Origin: Propionibacteriaceae bacterium
Lineage (GTDB): Bacteria; Actinomycetota; Actinomycetes; Propionibacteriales; Propionibacteriaceae
Direction: 5' to 3'
DNA: 64,000 nucleotides
Assembly (NCBI GenBank): GCA_031261455.1
Contig: JAISJP010000007.1
Span: 124,001 to 188,000, forward strand
The notes beneath the pieces are model-generated. The model was not told the origin of the DNA, ran no database searches, and was given only the letters and a program-made list of their open reading frames with translations. Within the stretch, counting starts at the first letter, position 1. The number at the start of each line of letters is the position of its first letter. Shown in pieces: positions 28,365-38,911 of this stretch. Position numbers and translations under genes: made by a program.

Positions 28365-28391
28365 GTGAGTTGGACGGTTAGTCCGACTCAC
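28365..28391 (-). terminator. Strong hairpin just after mraZ
   Basis: An 11-bp stem (28365-28375 with 28381-28391, one G-T pair) around a 5-base loop, starting 11 bases past the mraZ stop. No U-tract follows on the minus strand, so it could reduce rather than stop transcription into rsmH. Confidence 0.45.
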
Positions 28392-28402
28392 AGCTGCTTT
28401 AT

Positions 28403-28852
28403 CTACGCGGTTGCGGTCCCTCCCGTCTCAGACGCGAAGGCTGCCTCGTTTAGATTCGCAAAGCTCGGTTCCTGTTTAGTTATGTATGCTTCCCAAGCTT
28501 CCGGATTCCAGATCTCCAACCGGTCAATTACTCCGGTTAGCACTGCATCCCGCTCAAGACCTGCGTATTCACGCAGTTGTACCGGCAACGTCACCCTGCC
28601 TTGCTTGTCAGGAATGTCGTCCCCACCGCCACTGCCCAACAACCGCTGGAAGTCACGGACCTCGCGCAGGCTTGTCCGGGTGGACGCCCCTGCATGTGCC
28701 AGCTTTTCGAACTGAGACAACGGGTAAACGCTGACGCAGTACTCCTGGCCTTTTACCATCGCCAATCCATCGACCAGTTGGTCGCGAAACTTTGATGGAA
28801 GAAAGAACCGACCCTGTTCGTCAACTTTGATGGTGTACGTGCCGAGAAACAT
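28403..28852 (-). CDS. mraZ: Transcriptional regulator MraZ
   Basis: DNA-binding regulator with the SpoVT-AbrB fold that controls the division cluster, including its own promoter, by binding repeats ahead of mraZ. 149 residues with two copies of the domain: MFLGTYTIKVDEQGRFFLP at the start and DKQGRVTLPVQLREYAGL in the second half. It is the first gene of the cell-wall/division cluster. Confidence 0.95.
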   Translation of the reverse strand: MFLGTYTIKVDEQGRFFLPSKFRDQLVDGLAMVKGQEYCVSVYPLSQFEKLAHAGASTRTSLREVRDFQRLLGSGGGDDIPDKQGRVTLPVQLREYAGLERDAVLTGVIDRLEIWNPEAWEAYITKQEPSFANLNEAAFASETGGTATA

Positions 28853-28907
28853 CTCTTCACGCCCCCTTGTCTACGACATCAGGACGGTGGTTCCTTGTAT
28901 GCACCAC

Positions 28908-28942
28908 ATTACTACCAAAGAGTACCAATTTCCCAAACCAAT
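28908..28942 (-). promoter_or_regulatory. Candidate mraZ promoter with TGG repeats
   Basis: About 55-90 bases before mraZ on the minus strand are four TTGG(T/G) units within 28 bases, one being TTTGGGA, resembling the TGGG-type half-sites of MraZ. TTGGGA and AGTAAT, 17 bases apart, could be the -35 and -10. The spacing of repeats is irregular (5, 8 and 10 bases), so the boxes are tentative. Confidence 0.35.
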
Positions 28943-29111
28943 CAATATGTCGGCGTTTCGTGAGTGAAACTCCGCTCATTTGGGAGCTTAGTTCGGATTG
29001 TCGGGTCATCGCCACTCACACCTACGCACAACCAAACCTCACCTTGAGGGTTTGGGACGGCGGCGCCGTCATGCTGTCCGTCCGCGCTGAAGTTTGGGGG
29101 GACGCTAGCGC

Positions 29112-29540
29112 TCAGGAAGCGTCAGGGACAAATGCGCCAAAACCGAGATCGCGGAGGGCGACTCGGACTGCCTCGGCAGCGGCGTCCAGCTCTTGTGGGC
29201 TGGCAGGAGAGGCGTTGGCAAAGCTCAGTTGGTCGTCACCCCATGCGGGCAATACGTGAAGGTGCAGGTGGTCGATCTCGAAGCCGGCGATGATTAGGGC
29301 GGAGCGAGGTGCGTCAAACGCCCGTTCGACGGCTTGGCCGATGTGCTTGGCTACGACGCTCAGGTGTGACAGGGTGGCGTCATCGGCGTCAGTGAACTTG
29401 GCGATCTCTTCGCGCGGAACAACCAGCATGTGGCCCGGGGTGATGGGTTCGATGGTGGCGAAAACGGCACATACGTCGTCTTTCCAGACGAAACGGCCCG
29501 GAATCTCACCAGCGATGATCTTGGAGAAGATGGTGCTCAT
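29112..29540 (-). CDS. HIT-family nucleotide hydrolase/transferase
   Basis: 142-residue histidine-triad protein of the HinT type, which act on nucleoside phosphoramidates or related nucleotides. It starts MSTIFSKIIAGEIPGRFVW and has PGHMLVVPR and the catalytic triad HLHLHVLP. The ATG at 29540 overlaps the stop of the DUF3040 gene (ATGA). The true substrate is not known. Confidence 0.92.
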   Translation of the reverse strand: MSTIFSKIIAGEIPGRFVWKDDVCAVFATIEPITPGHMLVVPREEIAKFTDADDATLSHLSVVAKHIGQAVERAFDAPRSALIIAGFEIDHLHLHVLPAWGDDQLSFANASPASPQELDAAAEAVRVALRDLGFGAFVPDAS

Positions 29541-29935
29541 GCGCGTTCCTTGTCTTGGCGACGCTCCCAGCGTTGTTCCATGCGGTCCTTGACACTGGAA
29601 TTCGCTTGGGTTCTCTTCGACGCGCCGCCGCCGCTGGTGGGCGCAGACACCGAAGGTTTGCCGACGTGGAGCCCAAACACGACCGCGCCAAGCATCACCA
29701 AGAATCCGGCCACACTGATGGGCCATGCCACGATCATGCCGACCACCAGCATGCCGATGCCGACCAGACAGATGCTTCCGGCAGCAACCAGTCGAGCAAG
29801 ACTGGGCAGCGGCGAGGCTGACGGAGCGCCTTTCAGCTTGGCCGAGCTGAACTGGGCCGCGAGTTTGGGGTCTTCACTGCGCAGAGACGACTCCAGCAGA
29901 TCAAGGAGTCGCTGCTCCTCATCGGTTAGTGCCAT
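29537..29935 (-). CDS. DUF3040 membrane protein
   Basis: 132-residue actinobacteria-specific protein. The N-terminal block MALTDEEQRLLDLLES is the DUF3040 hallmark; two membrane helices follow (about 46-66 and 69-90), then a basic tail with SVKDRMEQRWERRQ. Function unknown. Translation is probably coupled to the HIT gene by a 4-base overlap, so the two share one transcript. Confidence 0.88.
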   Translation of the reverse strand: MALTDEEQRLLDLLESSLRSEDPKLAAQFSSAKLKGAPSASPLPSLARLVAAGSICLVGIGMLVVGMIVAWPISVAGFLVMLGAVVFGLHVGKPSVSAPTSGGGASKRTQANSSVKDRMEQRWERRQDKERA

Positions 29936-30283
29936 TGCGTCTCTTGCTCTCTCTTCGCTCGCTGCGAACTCTCTGCGCTGCCCTACCGCACGCACCGCGA
30001 CGGACAAGGCAGCCCTATTACGGTCAAGACTACCGCACCAAGGCTCAAAACAGACCCGACGAACCCTTAGGGCAGGCTTGACACTTGTCACTCAAAAAGT
30101 GGCGTCAACTATCCCGGATCGACGAAAATTGTTGCCGAAGGGGAACATAATCACCAAGTTGTCGCGTGGTGGAAGCACAACTGCAGTCGCGAACGTCGAC
30201 TTGGTGGACGTGTCCCTGTGGGACTTCCGACGGCAACTGTCCCGAGCCAAAGGATGGGAGTCCCTGAAGGACGGTCGAGAAGA
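29936..30283. other. Divergent intergenic region, DUF3040 / glucosaminidase
   Basis: 348 bases with no credible gene. A plus-strand TTGACA (30078-30083) and an overlapping TTGTCA (30085-30090) could be -35 boxes, but no good -10 stands at 16-18 bases. Nothing else recognised. Confidence 0.3.
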
Positions 30284-31579
30284 GTGAATAGCAGAGCCTC
30301 ACGCACCGCGTTGATGGGCATGTGTACGTGCGCCTTCGTCGCAGTCTCGCTGGGCGTCCCCCAGTCTGCCCACGCAGATGTGAGCGTACCCCCCGCGCGC
30401 GTCATCATAGGTAAGTGGCCCTCCCCCCCAGCGGCTGACACTCTCTTCGCCGCGGATGACGCCGACGACGAGGCGCTTGCTCCCGAACGTCTTGAAATCA
30501 AACTGGTGGTCCCCCAGTCCGACTCGATCATGGCTGTGGCATGGCGCAAGACGCTGCCTTGGCATCGGGTGTCTGTCTTGTTATTTGATGACGTGGACGC
30601 TTGGGTTCCTGCTGCGCCTCCCAGCTCATCGTACGTTGATGCTGAAGCCCCGGCAGGCGTGTCCGAGGGAACTCCACAGCCCGAGCCGGTGCCACCTCCC
30701 CCGTCGACTGCCCCTCCGACCACTCCTCCTAGCACCGACCCAGGCACTGAGGGTAGTTCCTATGAAGACGCGCCAGACAACTCCCGCACCGGGCGCTACG
30801 TTCAGTCTCTCGTTGCTTACGCGCAGGAGGCACAGCGACGCTATGGAGTCCCGGCATCGGTGAGCATCTCGCAGGCAATTCTTGAGTCGGGCTGGGGAGA
30901 CTCCAGTTTGGCGCGCCTAGGGTTGGCCCAGTTTGGTATCAAGTGCACCTCATATATGAGTCAGTATCAGCAGGGCTGTTGGGATATGGATACCAACGAG
31001 TTTGTGAACGGTGAGATGGTAAACCAAGCTGCGGGTTTCCGCACTTACGCCACTGTGCGGGACTCAGTGCTTGACCACGCTCTGTTCCTGACCGAGAACT
31101 CCCGCTACTCCGCTGCCTTCGCCACCACGTCTTCCGCGGACTTCGCAGGGGCGATTGCCGCTGCTGGCTACGCCACTGACCCAAAGTATGCGGCCAAACT
31201 GATTGAAATCATGGGTGGCTGGGACTTGTATCGTTACGATATCAATCAGGGTTCCTACGCCACTTTTGGCGGTTGGGTTTCGGTGACCGGCGACATTGGT
31301 GCTTACTACTACGCCACCTCTGCCTATGATCGCATTGGCATCCCGATTGGCGACGAAGGCAACGCCGCTAGTGCTGGAGTGCGCATCTGGACGTTCGATC
31401 ACGGCACCATCCTGTGGAGTTCCGCTCACGGGGCGCACGCCATCTACGGCGGCATCTGGGAGCAGTACCGGGCCTCGTGGGCGCTGCGCTACAAACTGGG
31501 CGCACCCCTAGGCGACGCCTACACGGACGGCAGCGGGCACCTCGTTCAAGAGTTTGCCGGTGGCGTGCTGCGCGCCTAG
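30284..31579 (+). CDS. Secreted glucosaminidase-family hydrolase with LGFP repeats
   Basis: Predicted exported cell-wall hydrolase, 431 residues. A signal peptide (basic NSRAS, hydrophobic core, cut near SAHA-DV), a 100-residue region of no known family, a Pro/Thr linker (PPPPSTAPPTTPP), then a FlgJ/GH73-type glucosaminidase domain with the probable catalytic Glu in QAILESGWG, and a C-terminal tract of LGFP-like repeats (IGIPIGDE, LGAPLGDAY) that bind the actinobacterial wall. The GTG start at 30284 is chosen for signal-peptide fit; ATG 30254 or GTG 30218 in frame are possible. Confidence 0.85.
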   Translation: MNSRASRTALMGMCTCAFVAVSLGVPQSAHADVSVPPARVIIGKWPSPPAADTLFAADDADDEALAPERLEIKLVVPQSDSIMAVAWRKTLPWHRVSVLLFDDVDAWVPAAPPSSSYVDAEAPAGVSEGTPQPEPVPPPPSTAPPTTPPSTDPGTEGSSYEDAPDNSRTGRYVQSLVAYAQEAQRRYGVPASVSISQAILESGWGDSSLARLGLAQFGIKCTSYMSQYQQGCWDMDTNEFVNGEMVNQAAGFRTYATVRDSVLDHALFLTENSRYSAAFATTSSADFAGAIAAAGYATDPKYAAKLIEIMGGWDLYRYDINQGSYATFGGWVSVTGDIGAYYYATSAYDRIGIPIGDEGNAASAGVRIWTFDHGTILWSSAHGAHAIYGGIWEQYRASWALRYKLGAPLGDAYTDGSGHLVQEFAGGVLRA

Positions 31580-31601
31580 GTGGCGTCTAGAACTCTCGTC
31601 C

Positions 31602-34481
31602 TTAACTGTGTGACGCCAGCAACTGCGCAAGCGTGAGAGCCTCAAGGTCCGATAGGTCTTTCACCTGCTTGCGGCAGGAGAATCCGTCAGCCAAAATGAT
31701 GGCGTCCGGTCCGGCCTTGGCGATGGCGGGCTTGAGATCATGTTCATAGACGCGCACACTCACGTCGTAGTGGCCGCGCTCAACACCAAAGTTGCCAGCT
31801 AGGCCGCAGCAGCCGCCAACCTTGACGACGTTGGCCTGCGTTAGCTTGAGCAGTTTGGCGTCCGCGCCCCAACCCAAAACGGAGGCGTGATGACAGTGGG
31901 GTTGGGCCACGATGGTGTGTCCAGACAGGTCGGGAGGCTGGTAACCGGGAGTCTGGGTCAACAGTTCGGCCAGCGTGTGAATGGCCTTAGCCACTTCGCC
32001 GACGCGCGGGTCGTCGGGCAGCAGTTCAGCGGCGTCTGAGCGCCACACGCTGATGCAACTTGGCTCCATGCCAACAATCGGGGTGCCGGAGGCGGCGATG
32101 GGCTGCAGCACATCAAGCGCGCGACGCAGTTGCGCCCGAGCACCGTCGTGCTGTCCGGTGGTAATCCACGTCAGGCCACAGCAGGCGTCTTCTTGCAGCA
32201 CTTTGGGGTTGTATCCGGCTTGGAACAGCACTTTGACAAGCGCAGGCAGTGCGGAGCCTTGGAAAGCATCAGTGAAGGAGTCTACCCAGATGACGCAGGC
32301 GGGGCGGGCGGCCAACTCTTCGTCGGTGAGCAAGTGCGTGTGTGAGCCTGCATTCATGGCCTTGGCAGCCGCTTTGCGGGCCGAACCGGAGACGCGGAAC
32401 TGTGGCATCGGGCGGCGCGAATCTACCCCAACGACGCGGAGTGCCACGTTCTTTAGCCCCGGCACTTTGAGCGCAAAGTTGGCGATAGCCCCGGCACCAG
32501 GGATGGCGGACACCAGCCTGCCCCAACGCGGCAGCCAGCCGAGCGCGTAGTGGTTCAGCGGACGAATGCGGCCCTTATACGACTCGTAGAGCACCCGCGA
32601 CTTGTACGAGGCGACGTCGATGTTGGTGGGGCAATCCTTGCGACAGCCCTTGCAGGCCAAGCACAACTCCAGCGCCTCGTGCAGTTCTTTGGCCCGCCAT
32701 CCGGAGACGATCTGTCCGTTAATCATCTCTTGCAACATGCGTGCCCGCGCCCGCGTGGAGTGCAGTTGGTTGCCGGTCGCAAGATAGCTGGGACACATGA
32801 GCGCCCCGGTGGCGGTGTTATCGGCCAAGCACTTGGCAACGCCGGAACACTGATGCACCGCTTGGACGAACGCCGGGTCGATCTCGCGCAGCTTCGAGTG
32901 GAGCGTCTGCGCTACCCGGATGTCAGCCTCGGTGGCCCTGGGGTTGACGATGACACCGGGGTTCAGCAGGTTATTTGGGTCAAATACGGCTTTGACTTGC
33001 GCAAACAGGTCGATGGCCTCGGGCGAGTACATCTTGGACAGCAGTTCTGAGCGAGCGCGTCCGTCACCATGTTCTCCAGACATGGAGCCGCCATACTTGA
33101 CCACCAAGTCGGCGGCATCCAGCATGAATGCGCGGTAGTCGGCGGTGCCGCCCGGGCGATCCAGCGGGAAGTCGATGCGGCAGTGGATGCAGCCTTCGCC
33201 GAAGTGACCGTAAGGCAATCCGTGTAGGTGGTGACGTTCCAGCAGCGCCTCAAAGTCACGCAGGTAGTCGCCAAGGTGTTCGGGCAGGACGGCGGCGTCC
33301 TCCCAACTGGAGTAGGCCGGACGATCCAAACCGATCCCGGCCAAGCCAGCGGCGTCGGTGCGGATGCGCCACAGTGTTGTCACCGTCTCTGGATCGTCCA
33401 CTTTCCAAGCGTCAAGAGCGTGCGCGGCAGCCAGCAGGGCGTTGGCGCGTTGCTCCACCTCGGCAGCATCGTCGCCAACAAGTTCAATGAAGATAAAGCC
33501 GTTGCCTTTGGGCAGCGGCGGCACCGCATCCGCTCCCTTGAAGCGTCTGACTACGTCAATCGTGCGATTGTCAAGCCCCTCCGCTGCCACCGGGTGGAAT
33601 GACGTGAGGTTGGGAATGTCGTCGCCCGCCTTGTCCATGGAGTCATAACCCAGGGCGAGCATCTGCTTCACGGGCTTGTCCTCGACCAAGCGCACCTTGG
33701 CTTCCAGTATCACGCCGAGGGTGCCTTCTGAACCGACGAAGAACTTCTCGGGGGCAAAACGCTCCGGCAACAGGTGCTCCATGGAGTAGCCGGACGTCTG
33801 CCGAGTAAAGCGGCCAAACTCGGTGCGGATTGCGGCCAGATGGTCCTTCGCCATTGCCGCCACCTGCTGCACCGGCTCTGCGAGCGCCTCCCCACCTTCG
33901 CCCAGCGTGATGATCTCTCCCGTGCCCGTCAGCACGGTCAGTGAGACCACATTGTCGGAGGTCCGACCGTAGCCCAGCGCCCTCGCCCCACAGGCGTTGT
34001 TGCCGATCATGCCGCCCACCGCGCAACGATCCGAGGTGGCCGGGTCGGGGCCAAAACGCAAGTGGTGAGGCGCTGCGGCCTTCTGCAACACCGACTGAAC
34101 CACACCCGGCTCAATGAGCGCGGTTTTGGATTCCGGATCGACGCAGAGCACCTTGTTGAGGTAGCGACCGGCATCGACGACGAGCCCCACGCCGACGGAG
34201 TTGCCCGCAAGGCTGGTGCCCGCACCGCGAGCCGTCACCGGCATACCAACCGCCAGAGCCGCCCTGACAACTGCAACCAACTCTTCTTTGGTGCGCGGCT
34301 GTGCCACAACTGTGGGCGGAACGCGGTAGATGGACGAGTCGGTCGCAAAGTAGGCGCGCGCCAGCGATGAGGCATCCAGACAGGAGTCGTCGCCCAATGC
34401 GGCACGTAACCTAGCCAACGCGCCTGTGCGTCCAGCAGTGGAGTCGAAGTCAGTAACGATGGTGGAGACGGGAGTGCTCAT
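31602..34481 (-). CDS. FAD-linked oxidase / Fe-S protein (D-lactate dehydrogenase type)
   Basis: 959-residue two-module flavoprotein: an FAD-binding type 4 domain (about 45-225, with GAGTSLAGNSVGVGLV), an FAD-oxidase C-terminal domain (to about 545), then a ferredoxin-like module with CLACKGCRKDCP and two CCG-type cysteine domains (DACCGLTW, VGGCCGLAG). The family oxidises 2-hydroxy acids such as D-lactate or D-2-hydroxyglutarate and passes electrons to the respiratory chain; which acid is used here is not visible. It lies 4 bases after the marR gene, so they are one operon. Confidence 0.9.
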   Translation of the reverse strand: MSTPVSTIVTDFDSTAGRTGALARLRAALGDDSCLDASSLARAYFATDSSIYRVPPTVVAQPRTKEELVAVVRAALAVGMPVTARGAGTSLAGNSVGVGLVVDAGRYLNKVLCVDPESKTALIEPGVVQSVLQKAAAPHHLRFGPDPATSDRCAVGGMIGNNACGARALGYGRTSDNVVSLTVLTGTGEIITLGEGGEALAEPVQQVAAMAKDHLAAIRTEFGRFTRQTSGYSMEHLLPERFAPEKFFVGSEGTLGVILEAKVRLVEDKPVKQMLALGYDSMDKAGDDIPNLTSFHPVAAEGLDNRTIDVVRRFKGADAVPPLPKGNGFIFIELVGDDAAEVEQRANALLAAAHALDAWKVDDPETVTTLWRIRTDAAGLAGIGLDRPAYSSWEDAAVLPEHLGDYLRDFEALLERHHLHGLPYGHFGEGCIHCRIDFPLDRPGGTADYRAFMLDAADLVVKYGGSMSGEHGDGRARSELLSKMYSPEAIDLFAQVKAVFDPNNLLNPGVIVNPRATEADIRVAQTLHSKLREIDPAFVQAVHQCSGVAKCLADNTATGALMCPSYLATGNQLHSTRARARMLQEMINGQIVSGWRAKELHEALELCLACKGCRKDCPTNIDVASYKSRVLYESYKGRIRPLNHYALGWLPRWGRLVSAIPGAGAIANFALKVPGLKNVALRVVGVDSRRPMPQFRVSGSARKAAAKAMNAGSHTHLLTDEELAARPACVIWVDSFTDAFQGSALPALVKVLFQAGYNPKVLQEDACCGLTWITTGQHDGARAQLRRALDVLQPIAASGTPIVGMEPSCISVWRSDAAELLPDDPRVGEVAKAIHTLAELLTQTPGYQPPDLSGHTIVAQPHCHHASVLGWGADAKLLKLTQANVVKVGGCCGLAGNFGVERGHYDVSVRVYEHDLKPAIAKAGPDAIILADGFSCRKQVKDLSDLEALTLAQLLASHS

Positions 34482-34485
34482 ACCT

Positions 34486-34989
34486 CTAGTCTAGGGCTGG
34501 CCACCACTCATATTGTGCCATCGTCCTCTTACATTTGGGATCGGCGTTGACTTCCAACACCTTGCGCATCGCGCGCCCGATGGCGAGAAAATCACGTGCC
34601 CCAATTGCATCGATAAAAGTGCGATGAATGTCCAACATGTGAGGCGTCTCCACCTGGTGAAGCACATTGACGCCGGCATCGGTGAGGAACAACCATGCTC
34701 CGCGACGATCATTCTCGCAAGGCTGTCGCACCACCAAACCTTCGGTCTCCATGCGGGCAACCATGTGGGAGAGCCGGGACGGCGAACGGTTGGCGGCCCG
34801 AGCGATGTCAAACATCCGCATCCGGTGTCCCTTCGACTCCGAAAGCAACATAAGCACGCGCAACTGTGAGGTGTCGATGCCGTACGGCGATAGGGTGCGT
34901 TCCATGGCCGACGCCACGTGTTCGTATCCGAGCAACCAACTTCGCCAGATGGTGACTTGGTCGTTATTCAGAGTCGGGGGTTTGGTCAT
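34486..34989 (-). CDS. MarR-family transcriptional regulator
   Basis: 167-residue winged-helix repressor/activator. MRMFDIARAANRSPSRLSHMVARMETEGLV is the recognition helix region and is followed by the wing (CENDRRGAWLFLTDAG). ATG at 34989, with AAGGCG upstream. It is the first gene of the pair with the FAD/Fe-S enzyme, so it probably controls that gene and itself; the inducer is unknown. Confidence 0.9.
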   Translation of the reverse strand: MTKPPTLNNDQVTIWRSWLLGYEHVASAMERTLSPYGIDTSQLRVLMLLSESKGHRMRMFDIARAANRSPSRLSHMVARMETEGLVVRQPCENDRRGAWLFLTDAGVNVLHQVETPHMLDIHRTFIDAIGARDFLAIGRAMRKVLEVNADPKCKRTMAQYEWWPALD

Positions 34990-35067
34990 GAATCGCCTTA
35001 GTCTCAAACGTCTCCACTGTCTCTCGCCTCAGGTTCTCGGCTGTTGCGCCAGTCAGAGAAAGGAAAG

Positions 35068-35082
35068 ACTCAACTGTCGAGT
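35068..35082. promoter_or_regulatory. Possible MarR operator
   Basis: A 15-base imperfect palindrome, ACTCAAC-T-GTCGAGT (6 of 7 arm positions pair), about 80 bases before marR. MarR proteins commonly bind such sites near their own promoter. Only one site was seen. Confidence 0.25.
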
Positions 35083-35154
35083 AGTGAAGCGCCTTAAGAA
35101 GATATTACAACGATTCGGATGGCGTTTTGGAGACTTGTTCAGACCTTTTCGCGG

Positions 35155-36987
<1,833 letters not shown>

Positions 36988-37178
36988 CTTCTCTTCTTCT
37001 CTTACGTCGCTCTCAGCGGACTGAACGATCTCAAGTGTTGGTTGTTTGGACAGACACCACGCTCGTGCGGGCTTGTACCGAACATCTATTGTCTCACGAA
37101 CCCTTCATCTTTCTTGACATCCACACTGCACTGCCATCATCACACACTCCCTCTTCATGCCATAACACACCCACTCAC

Positions 37179-37277
37179 TCCGTCATCCTGCACATACCCC
37201 TCCATCATCGTGTCCGTCATCCTGTCCGTCATCCTGCACATACCCCTCCGTCATCCTGCACGAAGTTGCAGTATCCA
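37179..37277 (+). repeat. Tandem array of palindromic-repeat halves
   Basis: TCCGTCATCCTG occurs four times (37179, 37213, 37225, 37247). Two copies extend to a 25-base identical unit ending CACATACCCCTCC; the last continues into a complete palindrome with stem CTGCA / TGCAG and loop CGAAGT. This is the left half of the dispersed repeat family, amplified in tandem, ending in a full element whose stem G-C pair has changed to A-T on both arms. Confidence 0.6.
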
Positions 37278-37345
37278 CTCTTGCTACCCGCCACCTACGT
37301 CGCTTCCAGCGCTCCCGCAGTCACAACCGAAATTGCCCTGCCCAG

Positions 37346-37351
37346 TAGACT
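37346..37351 (+). promoter_or_regulatory. -10 box of the ATP-grasp gene (leaderless type)
   Basis: TAGACT lies 7 bases before the GTG start, so transcription would begin at or next to the start codon. No good -35 was seen. Confidence 0.4.
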
Positions 37352-37358
37352 TGGAGTT

Positions 37359-38384
37359 GTGCCCAATCTGAAGCATCTTGCTCACATCGCGTCCGGGGTT
37401 AGTCTGTCCAAGTTCTTGGGAGTGCTCGATCAGTGCCAGCAGAAGTGCGGGCGCTCGAAGTCCGTGATGTTCGTTGACGTACTGCTGTGCTCGGCGCTAT
37501 ACGGTGCTGGTTACTATGATTACTCCATTTTCGGGTTGTACTCGATGAACCATGCCCATCGCAACACCTTCGTAACACGCATGCGCAACAAGCGACTGGT
37601 CGAGCGGCTCAACGACCCGGCAGTGTCAGCCAAGTTCGAGTTCAAGAGCGAACAGGCCAGACGACTGGGCAAGTTCATGCGCCGCGACATCACCCCGGTC
37701 TCCGGTCTTGACGTTGAAGGCCTGCGTCGCTTCGTGGCCGACAAGGACATCTTCTTCGCCAAGCCCGACGAAGGCTTCTCCGGCAAGGGCATAGAGAAGA
37801 TCAAGGTGGCCGACTTCGCCACCATCGATGACCTGTTCACCTACGTAACCGGCCCGGACAAGGACTTTGGCGTGCTGGAAGAGTTGATCGTCCAACACCC
37901 AGACGTGGCCGCGCTGTATCCGCTGGCGATCAACACCATCCGGATTGTCACATTGGTTGACGACGCCGGGGCCGCCCATGTGATCTACTCCACCCAGAAG
38001 ATGGGCGACAAGGGCAAATTTGTTGACAACCTGGAGAACGACGGGCTGGCGGTGCCGATTGATGCCACCACCGGCAAGATGCGCGGCGTAGCGCACACGT
38101 CTCGGCTCGAAGTGCTGGACAGGCATCCCTACACTGGCGTCCTCTTCGACGGCTACCCCATCCCTTATTTGGCGCAGGCTCACGAGCTAGTGAAGCAGGC
38201 TGCCCTCGAAATGGCCCCCGGCATGCGCTACATTGGTTGGGATGTGTGCATTATGCCCGATGGTCCGGCCATAGTTGAGGGCAATGACTGGCCCGGATAC
38301 GATTTCTGGCAACTGCCAGAACACACGCCCGACCAGATCGGACTGTGGCCGCTGTACCGCGCACTGGTGCCCGGCCTGAAGTGA
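37359..38384 (+). CDS. Sugar-transfer associated ATP-grasp protein
   Basis: 341 residues from the GTG at 37359. It resembles the ATP-grasp family found near exopolysaccharide and teichoic-acid genes (ATPgrasp_ST): SVMFVDVLLCSALYGAGYYDY near the start, the nucleotide-binding FFAKPDEGFSGKGIEKIKV, INTIRIVTLVDDAG and the metal-site end IVEGNDWPGYDFWQLPE. Reaction unknown; such enzymes join a carboxylate to an amine, thiol or phosphate. Here it stands alone, without sugar-transfer genes, between lepA and rpsT. Confidence 0.75.
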   Translation: MPNLKHLAHIASGVSLSKFLGVLDQCQQKCGRSKSVMFVDVLLCSALYGAGYYDYSIFGLYSMNHAHRNTFVTRMRNKRLVERLNDPAVSAKFEFKSEQARRLGKFMRRDITPVSGLDVEGLRRFVADKDIFFAKPDEGFSGKGIEKIKVADFATIDDLFTYVTGPDKDFGVLEELIVQHPDVAALYPLAINTIRIVTLVDDAGAAHVIYSTQKMGDKGKFVDNLENDGLAVPIDATTGKMRGVAHTSRLEVLDRHPYTGVLFDGYPIPYLAQAHELVKQAALEMAPGMRYIGWDVCIMPDGPAIVEGNDWPGYDFWQLPEHTPDQIGLWPLYRALVPGLK

Positions 38385-38471
38385 GTGCATTTGCCGCAGC
38401 CTAAGCGCAACTGGTAGTGTTTACTGTCGCTGTCATTAGACGTGTGAGAGAGTCGAAAAGGGAACCCAAGC

Positions 38472-38741
38472 GTGGCAAACATCAAGTCGCAGAAGAAGCG
38501 CATCAAGACTAACGAGTTGGCTCGTCAGCGCAACAAGGCTGTCAAGAGTGAACTCCGCACGCATGTTCGTGCTGCCCGCAAGGCGGTTATTGCTGGCGAC
38601 CCCGAAGAGGCCGCAGCCACCGCTCGCGTTGCCACTCGCGCTCTCGACCGTGCTGTTTCCAAGGGAGTCATCCACAAGAATCAGGCTGCCAACCGCAAGT
38701 CGGCTGTTGCCGCTGCTGCTGCCGCGCTCGTCGCCGCCTAA
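38472..38741 (+). CDS. rpsT: 30S ribosomal protein S20
   Basis: 89-residue basic helical protein binding 16S rRNA. GTG start with AAAGGGA upstream. [19 protein letters not shown] and [14 protein letters not shown] are diagnostic. Convergent with holA, as in many actinobacteria. A GCAGCC/GGCTGC stem (38769-38796) follows and may help end transcription. Confidence 0.97.
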   Translation: MANIKSQKKRIKTNELARQRNKAVKSELRTHVRAARKAVIAGDPEEAAATARVATRALDRAVSKGVIHKNQAANRKSAVAAAAAALVAA

Positions 38742-38911
38742 GCTTCACTGCCTTTCACAGTTTGTCTCGCAGCCTGTCGCGTAAGCTTCGGGCTGCCTCA
38801 CTCCCGAATGTTCCGTTTGGGCACCCTCTTGAGTCTTGACTTCCTCTGTCTCCCACGCCGTCGCTGGAGCTACAGAGTGCTCTAGTTGCGGGTCCTCTTG
38901 AGTGTCTTGAC

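Larger units (their letters stand above)
36988..37358. other. Divergent gene-free region with tandem half-repeats
   Basis: 371 bases between lepA and the ATP-grasp gene. The frame of the ATP-grasp gene is open through it, but the translation is low-complexity His/Pro/Ser and unlike any part of the family. The right half contains the repeat array at 37179-37277 and the promoter box at 37346. Confidence 0.5.

Noticed and set aside
37179..37277. CRISPR array
   Set aside because: Units are directly abutting or unevenly spaced with no unique spacers of constant size, and no cas genes are present.
36988..37358. Coding extension of the ATP-grasp gene through the repeat array
   Set aside because: Low-complexity His/Pro/Ser translation unlike the family; the 341-residue form from 37359 has normal length.
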